Below are positions 58,627 through 64,000 of a DNA stretch of 64,000 nt, piece after piece. The stretch is from assembly GCA_902800395.1 (NCBI GenBank), contig CADCEC010000004.1:62001-126000 (forward strand). The letters run 5' to 3'. This DNA comes from an uncultured Bacteroidota bacterium. Lineage in GTDB: Bacteria; Bacteroidota; Bacteroidia; Bacteroidales; P3. The notes below the pieces were generated by a model. That model saw only the letters and a list, made by a program, of their open reading frames with translations. It made no database searches and was not told the DNA's origin. Position 1 is the first letter of the stretch; each line of letters opens with the position of its first letter. The translations under genes were made by a program, and so were the position numbers.

Positions 58627-59730
58627 CTAGGAATCACCGAATTCTATGCCCACGCCTTTGGCGGTGTGCACCAGTCGGCTGTCGGGGGCCACGAGGTTTT
58701 GCTCGCGGACGGCCTCCTCCAGCGGGATGCCCACGATGTCGGGGTGGTGGTAGGCCACCATTTGGCCGAAGCGACCCTCCATGACGAACTCCATGGCGCG
58801 GACGCCGAACTCGGTGGCCAGCACACGGTCGAAGGCGATGGGTGTGCCACCGCGCTGCAGGTGTCCGAGGATGGTGTAGCGGATGTCGTGCTCCACGCCA
58901 GCAGCCTTCAGGTCGGCCGCCAGCTGCTCACCGATGCCGCCCAACTTCACATGCTGGTAGCCCACTTCACCGGTCTCGGTGCCGGTGACGCTTCCGCCTT
59001 TCGGCATCGCCCCTTCGGCTACCACGATGATGCAGTATCCGTGGCGTTTGTTGTATTTTTGCTCTATTTTCTTCTTTATCTTGTTGATGTCGTAGGGTAT
59101 CTCGGGGATGAGACAGACATCGGCACCGCCGGCGATGGCGCTATGCAATGCTATCCAGCCAGCATCGCGTCCCATCACCTCGAGGATGAAGACACGGTTG
59201 TGCGAGGCGGCAGTGGTGACGAGTTTGTCGATGGCGTCGGTGCATATCTGCACGGCCGTCTGGAAGCCGAAAGTGTAGTCGGTCATCGACAGGTCGTTGT
59301 CGATGGTCTTGGGCACGCCCACAATGTTGAGACCCTTCTTGGCGAGACCTAGCGAGATGCGCTGACTGCCGTCGCCGCCGATGTTGATGACGGCATCGAC
59401 ACCCATATATTGCAGTTTGCGCAGCATCTCGTCGCTACGGTCCACGGTAGTCCATGTGCCGTCGGCGTTCTTCACCGGCCAGGCAAAGGGGCCGCCCTTG
59501 TTGGTGGTGCCCAGTATGGTGCCGCCAAGAATCTGGAGACCTTCAACGGTCTTCTCGTTGAGCTCCACTATCTCTGTCGGCTCGCGCAGCACGCCGTTGA
59601 ATGACTCAGTGCAGCCGATAACCTCCCAGTCAGAAGTCTGCGAGGCACGCTTCACGATACCACGTATCACCGCGTTGAGTCCGGGGCAGTCGCCACCGCC
59701 GGTCAGTACCATCACTCGTTTCAGTGCCAT
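58627..59730 (-). CDS. pfkA: 6-phosphofructokinase
   Basis: The 367-residue phosphofructokinase opens with LTGGGDCPGLNAVIRGIV and has INIGGDGSQRISLGLAKKGLNIVGVPKTIDNDLSMTDYTFGFQTAVQ, then VMGRDAGWIALHSAIAGGADVCLIPE and LGHLQRGGTPIAFDR. The GGDGS glycine (E. coli position 104) is the ATP type, while Lys in PKTIDND (position 124) is the pyrophosphate type. This mixed pair is known in some ATP-using subgroups. It catalyses the committed step of glycolysis. It probably heads a pfkA-purH-mreB transcription unit. Confidence 0.94.
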   Translation of the reverse strand: MALKRVMVLTGGGDCPGLNAVIRGIVKRASQTSDWEVIGCTESFNGVLREPTEIVELNEKTVEGLQILGGTILGTTNKGGPFAWPVKNADGTWTTVDRSDEMLRKLQYMGVDAVINIGGDGSQRISLGLAKKGLNIVGVPKTIDNDLSMTDYTFGFQTAVQICTDAIDKLVTTAASHNRVFILEVMGRDAGWIALHSAIAGGADVCLIPEIPYDINKIKKKIEQKYNKRHGYCIIVVAEGAMPKGGSVTGTETGEVGYQHVKLGGIGEQLAADLKAAGVEHDIRYTILGHLQRGGTPIAFDRVLATEFGVRAMEFVMEGRFGQMVAYHHPDIVGIPLEEAVREQNLVAPDSRLVHTAKGVGIEFGDS

Positions 59731-59891
59731 TTCTTTCCTTTTTACAATATCACTAATAAGCGCACGTCATTCTTATTCATGTCGTTACGCCGATTCCCTG
59801 CATCAATAGGGGGATACAAATATACTAATAAATTGATAATTGTTATTGAAAATTGAAAAATTATTAAAAAATATTTTTTTTGAACATTTTT

Positions 59892-59923
59892 TTTGTCAGT
59901 TTCAAAAATGTTCGTATTTTTGC
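59892..59923 (+). promoter_or_regulatory. Promoter of the rpmG-DUF4295 operon
   Basis: TTTG (59892-59895), exactly 19 bp, then TATTTTTGC (59915-59923), a full consensus match. The flanking TTTTGTCAGTTT is also found at the 4512 promoter. The rest of the 59731-60009 spacer is AT-rich and without genes. Confidence 0.72.
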
Positions 59924-59928
59924 AGCCG

Positions 59929-59944
59929 ATTTGGATGTCCAAAT
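59929..59944. promoter_or_regulatory. Dyad ATTTGGA-TG-TCCAAAT in the rpmG leader
   Basis: A perfect 7+7 inverted repeat spans the predicted transcription start and leader of the ribosomal protein operon. It could be an operator or the start of a structured leader; the outer CCGA...TCGG (about 59926 and 59982) could close a larger fold. Confidence 0.4.
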
Positions 59945-60009
59945 ATACGATTGTGATGCTCTTTCGCATTTGGAATTCAGTCGGTTATGAATTTGAAAAC
60001 AATTAAGTC

Positions 60010-60198
60010 ATGGCAAAGAAAAATAAAGACGCACGGGTCCAAGTGATCCTTGAATGCACAGAACAGAAGGCTAGCGGTGTTCCCGGCATGAGCCGTTACA
60101 TCACCACCAAGAACAAGAAGAACACTCCTGAGCGTTTGGAGCTCAAGAAGTACAACCCCTTCCTGAAGAAAGTTACCGTTCACAAAGAAATCAAGTAA
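60010..60198 (+). CDS. rpmG: 50S ribosomal protein L33
   Basis: The 62-residue basic protein begins [19 protein letters not shown] and has the L33 signature [33 protein letters not shown]. It is the Bacteroidota form, without the zinc-binding Cys pairs (a single Cys only). In this phylum the order is usually rpmB-rpmG-DUF4295; here no rpmB (L28) lies upstream and the promoter is directly in front of rpmG. Confidence 0.96.
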   Translation: MAKKNKDARVQVILECTEQKASGVPGMSRYITTKNKKNTPERLELKKYNPFLKKVTVHKEIK

Positions 60199-60214
60199 AA
60201 TAGGAGAATAGACT

Positions 60215-60370
60215 ATGGCAAAGAAAGTTGTTGCTACCCTTAAGACCTCTACCGGTAAAAGTTTCGCCAAGGTGATTCGCATGGTCCGTTCCGAGAAGAC
60301 CGGTGCCTATATGTTCAAAGAGGAAATCGTTGCTTCCGATAATGTTCAGGAATACCTGAAAAAGAAGTAA
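60215..60370 (+). CDS. DUF4295 family protein
   Basis: A 51-codon gene encodes MAKKVVATLKTSTGKSFAKV, then IRMVRSEKTGAYMFKEEIVASDNVQEYLKKK. This is the small basic DUF4295 protein that follows rpmG in Bacteroidota and is suspected to be ribosome-associated. It lies 16 bp after rpmG and is followed by a terminator. It is too short to be picked up by many gene finders. Confidence 0.9.
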   Translation: MAKKVVATLKTSTGKSFAKVIRMVRSEKTGAYMFKEEIVASDNVQEYLKKK

Positions 60371-60418
60371 ATCTTAACAGAAAAAGATAATAATTTTTTT
60401 CATACGCTTTTGTTTTGG

Positions 60419-60450
60419 CCTCTGTTCCATGCGTGGAACGGAGGTTTTTT
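60419..60450 (+). terminator. Terminator of the rpmG operon
   Basis: An 11-bp stem with one G-T wobble, CCTCTGTTCCA (60419-60429) and TGGAACGGAGG (60434-60444), has loop TGCG and a TTTTTT tail (60445-60450). Confidence 0.85.
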
Positions 60451-60515
60451 ATTGCTGTAAATCAATATTTTTGCGTTACTAAACATTTCTGTGTTGAAAA
60501 ATAATTATGTTAAAT

Positions 60516-60547
60516 TTTGTCAATTCGAAGAATATTCTTATCTTTGC
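60516..60547 (+). promoter_or_regulatory. Promoter of the small barrel protein gene
   Basis: TTTG (60516-60519), exactly 19 bp, then TATCTTTGC (60539-60547), a full consensus match. It sets the start at 60592 rather than at an upstream in-frame codon. Confidence 0.72.
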
Positions 60548-60591
60548 AATCGAAAACAAAACATTTTTTTATTAACCTAAAATTCAAAAAA

Positions 60592-61098
60592 ATGAAAAAA
60601 GTTTTATCTTTTGTGGCTATCGCAGCCGTGATGATGTTCGCCGGAAAGGCTAATGCTCAGCTGAGCGTTCACGCTGGATACCAGAGTTATTCACTTCATA
60701 ACAATGGCTATTCTGTCTCTGATGACGGTTTCTATGCCGGTTTTAGCTACAACGCAGGGCTTGATGGTGGGTTCGGTGTTGCTCCAGGCGTCTACTTCGC
60801 TTATGTCGAGGATGTTATGGACATCCGTGTTCCCATTCTGATGAACTATGTATTGCATGTCAACGACCTTGGTTTCGGTCTTTTCCTTGGTCCGAATGTC
60901 ACTGTGGGTATTGCTGGCGATATGTACGGTGATATTGGCAACATGAAACGTTTTGATGTTGGTATCACCTTCGGCGGTCAGGTGTCCTACCAGAAGATCT
61001 CGTTAGAGGTGGGCTACAATTTGGGCCTGCTCAAACGTTTCGATGGTGCGGATACAAAGTCCAACCACTTCTTCGTTGGTCTGGGCTATGCTCTCTAA
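60592..61098 (+). CDS. Small outer membrane beta-barrel protein
   Basis: The protein has 168 residues, with a signal peptide (MKKVLSFVAIAAVMMFAGKANAQ) and about eight amphipathic strands (LSVHAGYQSYSLHN, FYAGFSYNAGL, GVAPGVYFAYVE, GFGLFLGPNVTVGIAGD, GGQVSYQKISLEVGYNLGLL) ending NHFFVGLGYAL. The terminal hydrophobic strand is typical of outer-membrane insertion signals. It resembles OmpA/opacity-type eight-stranded barrels. The gene has its own promoter and terminator, so it is monocistronic. Confidence 0.78.
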   Translation: MKKVLSFVAIAAVMMFAGKANAQLSVHAGYQSYSLHNNGYSVSDDGFYAGFSYNAGLDGGFGVAPGVYFAYVEDVMDIRVPILMNYVLHVNDLGFGLFLGPNVTVGIAGDMYGDIGNMKRFDVGITFGGQVSYQKISLEVGYNLGLLKRFDGADTKSNHFFVGLGYAL

Positions 61099-61120
61099 AC
61101 CAATGTGATACAATCTTTTG

Positions 61121-61154
61121 TGCGGGGCGGCCATCCGGCCGCCCCGCATTTTTT
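61121..61154 (+). terminator. Terminator of the small barrel protein gene
   Basis: A perfect 12-bp GC-rich stem, TGCGGGGCGGCC (61121-61132) and GGCCGCCCCGCA (61137-61148), has loop ATCC and is followed by TTTTTT. Confidence 0.92.
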
Positions 61155-61199
61155 GTCTGTATAATACGTTGTTACGTAATCAATTGTACACTCGTTGTT

Positions 61200-61256
61200 C
61201 AGTATTTGTTCAGTATTTGTTCAGTGAATCACTGAACAAATACTGAACAAATACTG
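61200..61256. repeat. 26-bp perfect inverted repeat built from 11-bp units
   Basis: The arms (61200-61225 and 61231-61256) are perfectly complementary with loop GAATC. Each arm is itself a tandem of the 11-mer CAGTATTTGTT (2.4 units). No T tract follows, so a simple terminator is unlikely. It lies between the small barrel protein gene and ileS. Confidence 0.88.
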
Positions 61257-61422
61257 TATAACAGACGAATAATTAGGCTTTTTGATAGCAGATAGATTGT
61301 CCTCAATATTTGATGAAAAAAAAGCTGTACGGTTCAAATAATTTTTGTATTTTTGTAATTTATTCCGTTGCCTTCTTTTGAGGGCAATGGGTTGATTGTG
61401 AATATATAAATATAATATAATA

Positions 61423-64000
61423 ATGAAGTACAACGAGTATAAGCAACTTAATTTGACCCAGATTGGGCAGGATGTGCGCCGCTACTGGGAGGAGAACGAG
61501 ACTTTCGAGAAAGGACAGAAACTGGCCGAAGGGCATCCCGCCTATGTGTTCTACGACGGTCCTCCGAGTGCCAATGGCAAGCCCGGCATCCACCATGTGA
61601 TGGCTCGCACCATCAAGGATGTCTTCTGCCGCTACAAAGCGCAGAAGGGCTACTTCGTCGACCGCAAGGCAGGTTGGGACACCCACGGTCTCCCTGTGGA
61701 ACTGGGTGTGGAGAAGAATCTCGGCATCACCAAGGAGGACATCGGCAAGAAGATAAGCGTGGATGACTACAACCGCGCCTGCCGCGAGGAGGTGATGAAG
61801 TACAAGGAGCTGTGGGACGAGCTGACGCGTGTGATGGGCTACTGGGTCGACCTCAAGGACCCCTATATCACCTTCAACAACGAGTACATCGAGACCCTGT
61901 GGTTCCTACTGAAGAAACTCTACGACAAGGGCCTGCTCTACAAGGGCTACACCATCCAGCCCTATAGTCCCGCCGCCGGTACGGGCCTTTCGAGCCACGA
62001 GCTTAATATGCCTGGCTGCTACCGCGATGTGAAAGACACGACTTGTGTCGCCATGTTCAAGATTAAGGACCTTGAGGACGCTAAGGACCTTATGGACATG
62101 CCTACCTACGCCATCGCTTGGACTACCACTCCCTGGACGCTGCCTTCGAACACTGCCCTCTGCGTGGGTCCCAATATCGACTATGTCACCATCGAGACCA
62201 CCCATCCCTACAAGGAGACGCCCTGCCGCATCATCATGGCCAAGGCTCTGGTGGGTTCGATGTTCCCCGAGGGTAAGTCGCCCGAATACAAGATTGTCGG
62301 CGAGTGCAAGGGTAAAGACCTTGAGGGTCTGCACTATGAGCAACTTATCCCCTGGGTGAAACCTACCGAGGTGAGCGATAAGGGTTCGTTCCGCATCATC
62401 CTTGGCGACTACGTGACCACCGAGGATGGTACCGGTATCGTGCATATCGCCCCCACCTTCGGTGCCGACGACGCCCGTGTGGCCAAGAAGGCCGGCATCG
62501 GCGACCTGCTGTTCTTCGACCGCGACGGCAAGCAGCTGCCCATGGTCGACAAGCAGGGCCGCTTCGCCCCCGTCGAGGATCTCGACCCCGAATGGGTGAA
62601 GGCCAATGTGAATGTTGAAGAATACAGCAAGTATGCCGGCAAGTTTGTCAAGAACGCCTACGACCCCACCAAGGGCGAGAAGGACATGAGCCTCGACGTG
62701 GAGTTGGTCATCATGCTCAAGGAGCAGGGCAAGCTCTTCAAGAGCGAGAAGCACACGCACAGCTACCCTCACTGCTGGCGTACCGACAAGCCCGTCCTCT
62801 ATTACCCCCTCGACAGCTGGTTCATCCGCACCACGGCCCTCAAGGAGCGCATGATAGAACTCAACAAGACCATCAACTGGAAGCCCGAAGCCACCGGCAG
62901 CGGCCGCTTCGGCAACTGGCTGGAGAATATCGTCGACTGGAATCTCAGCCGCAGCCGCTACTGGGGCACCCCGCTGCCCATCTGGCGCACCGAGGACGGC
63001 AAGGAGGAGAAGTGCATCGGCAGCGTGAAGGAGCTGAGCGCCGAAATCGAGAAGGCCGTCAAGGCCGGTCTCATGACCTCGAATCCCTATGCTGGCGACT
63101 ACAAGGACTTTGACCTCCATCGTCCCTATATCGACAACGTCATTCTGGTCAGCGATAGCGGCAAGCCCATGCGCCGTGAGCCGGACCTCATCGACGTGTG
63201 GTTCGACAGTGGCGCTATGCCTTACGCCCAGATACACTACATGGGCGGCGAGCTGAAGCCCACCGAGTTCCCGGCCGACTTCATCGCCGAGGGCGTCGAC
63301 CAGACCCGCGGCTGGTTCTACACGCTCCACGCCATCGGCACCATGTGCTTCGACAGCGTGGCGTTCAAAAATGTCATCTCCAACGGCCTGGTGCTCGACA
63401 AGAACGGCAACAAGATGTCGAAGCGCCTCGGCAATGCCGTCGACCCCTTCGAGACCCTCGGCAAGTACGGCCCCGACGCCACCCGCTGGTATATGATTAC
63501 CAACAGTCAGCCGTGGGACAACCTGAAGTTCGACGTCGAGGGTGTCGACGAGGTGCGCCGCAAACTCTTCGGCACGCTGTACAACACCTACAGCTTCTTC
63601 GCCCTCTATGCCAACCTCGACGGCTTCGACTACAGCCAGAAGGACCTCGACATCAAGGAGCGTCCCGAGATTGACCGCTGGATACTCTCCGAGCTCAACA
63701 CGCTGGTGAAGACCGTCGGCGACGCCATGGAGGACTACGAGCCTACCCGCGCCGGCCGCGCCATCGGCACCTTCGTGGATGCCTACCTCAGCAACTGGTA
63801 CGTGCGTCTCTGCCGTCGTCGCTTCTGGAAGGGCGAGATGACCGCCGACAAGGTCAGCGCCTACCAGACGCTCTACACCTGCCTCGAGACCCTCAGCCGC
63901 CTTATGGCCCCCATCGCCCCCTTCTTCAGCGAGAGGATGTTCCTCGACCTCAACGCCGTCACCAAGCGCTACGATGTCGAGTCCGTCCATCACCTCGGCT
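61423..64000 (+). CDS. ileS: Isoleucyl-tRNA synthetase (3'-truncated by window)
   Basis: The open frame runs from the ATG at 61423 to the window end, about 859 residues of the usual 1,100 or more for this form. The Rossmann motifs are PPSANGKPGIHHVMART (HIGH variant) and NKMSKRLGNAVDP (KMSKS variant). The editing domain has AIAWTTTPWTLPSNTALCVGP and GTGIVHIAPTFGADD. DVWFDSGAMPYAQ and the anticodon-binding helices follow. The enzyme charges tRNA-Ile. A 9-bp in-frame array (IKDLEDAKDLMD) lies in the insertion before the editing domain. A TATTTTTG element at 61348-61355 may be its promoter. Confidence 0.96.
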   Translation, partial: MKYNEYKQLNLTQIGQDVRRYWEENETFEKGQKLAEGHPAYVFYDGPPSANGKPGIHHVMARTIKDVFCRYKAQKGYFVDRKAGWDTHGLPVELGVEKNLGITKEDIGKKISVDDYNRACREEVMKYKELWDELTRVMGYWVDLKDPYITFNNEYIETLWFLLKKLYDKGLLYKGYTIQPYSPAAGTGLSSHELNMPGCYRDVKDTTCVAMFKIKDLEDAKDLMDMPTYAIAWTTTPWTLPSNTALCVGPNIDYVTIETTHPYKETPCRIIMAKALVGSMFPEGKSPEYKIVGECKGKDLEGLHYEQLIPWVKPTEVSDKGSFRIILGDYVTTEDGTGIVHIAPTFGADDARVAKKAGIGDLLFFDRDGKQLPMVDKQGRFAPVEDLDPEWVKANVNVEEYSKYAGKFVKNAYDPTKGEKDMSLDVELVIMLKEQGKLFKSEKHTHSYPHCWRTDKPVLYYPLDSWFIRTTALKERMIELNKTINWKPEATGSGRFGNWLENIVDWNLSRSRYWGTPLPIWRTEDGKEEKCIGSVKELSAEIEKAVKAGLMTSNPYAGDYKDFDLHRPYIDNVILVSDSGKPMRREPDLIDVWFDSGAMPYAQIHYMGGELKPTEFPADFIAEGVDQTRGWFYTLHAIGTMCFDSVAFKNVISNGLVLDKNGNKMSKRLGNAVDPFETLGKYGPDATRWYMITNSQPWDNLKFDVEGVDEVRRKLFGTLYNTYSFFALYANLDGFDYSQKDLDIKERPEIDRWILSELNTLVKTVGDAMEDYEPTRAGRAIGTFVDAYLSNWYVRLCRRRFWKGEMTADKVSAYQTLYTCLETLSRLMAPIAPFFSERMFLDLNAVTKRYDVESVHHLG
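62062..62097. repeat. In-frame 9-bp array in ileS
   Basis: The units ATTAAGGAC, CTTGAGGAC, GCTAAGGAC and CTTATGGAC encode IKD-LED-AKD-LMD just before the editing domain. The unit resembles the NTTAAGGNN unit at 4897-4932. Confidence 0.78.

Noticed and set aside
61200-61256. CRISPR-like repeat unit
   Set aside because: There is only one inverted pair, with no regular spacers and no cas genes; it fits the inverted tandem-array class.
61906-63993. 695-codon minus-strand frame at the window end
   Set aside because: It lies entirely antisense to ileS, whose catalytic motifs are intact on the plus strand.

Overview
The window looks like chromosome from an anaerobic member of the Bacteroidota, most likely order Bacteroidales. 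The evidence is: repeated promoter signatures of the TTTG-N19-TAnnTTTGC type with no Shine-Dalgarno motifs; a carboxypeptidase-regulatory-like/TonB-receptor-like outer membrane protein; two secreted proteins with type IX (Por) secretion C-terminal sorting tails; lipocalin- and calycin-like lipoproteins; the rpmG-DUF4295 ribosomal pair; and GlsA/GlsB-type glycine-lipid acyltransferases. No rRNA, tRNA, CRISPR, prophage or intact insertion sequence was found. I could not assign a genus.

Layout. 1-4.5 kb: end of a ClC channel gene, then a minus-strand surface group (alginate-export-type barrel, O-antigen-ligase-like protein, Wzz-like protein). 4.6-9.6 kb: plus-strand barrel protein, YbjQ, and an ABC transporter with a GntR regulator, closed by a strong terminator. 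9.6-15.6 kb: minus strand, with a three-domain lipoprotein, an unknown membrane-anchored protein, NhaD and YidC. 15.8-23.3 kb: plus strand, with a leucine-rich-repeat surface protein, a beta-CASP nuclease, a secreted endonuclease, the N-terminal half of transketolase with no C-terminal partner, two near-duplicate Bcp peroxiredoxins and a CDF metal exporter. 23.3-31.1 kb: minus strand, an apparent iron/haem-protein operon (porin, imelysin, di-haem oxidoreductase, CcsBA cytochrome c assembly) followed by glutathione peroxidase and Dus. 31.2-40.1 kb: small transporters, a flavodoxin next to a decayed flavodoxin, a rhodanese-MBL fusion, a cupin, Fic, two QueG-like Fe-S proteins and a metal permease with an HMA tail. 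40.1-44.9 kb: a four-gene Hnd-type NAD(P)-linked [FeFe]-hydrogenase operon. 45.3-64 kb: S8 protease, LOG protein, Cas4-like nuclease, CstA, GlsA/GlsB, EngB, PBP4, MreB-PurH-Pfk, rpmG-DUF4295, a small barrel protein and the first ~860 residues of IleS.

The most unusual feature is not a gene. Many linkers between co-directional genes consist almost entirely of short tandem arrays with a unit of 7, 9, 10 or 11 bp. Each locus has its own unit sequence, and the upstream stop codon (once also the next start codon) lies inside the array. Similar arrays occur in frame inside coding sequences, and at four places two arrays face each other as inverted complements that would fold into long stems. Two of those four are the spacers on either side of the hydrogenase catalytic-subunit gene.

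A second signal is a dyad, TCACCA-N4-TGGTGA, found upstream of both the hydrogenase operon and the porin-imelysin-dihaem operon, at about -60 and -42 from the predicted starts. This suggests one regulator links hydrogen metabolism with iron/haem-protein genes.
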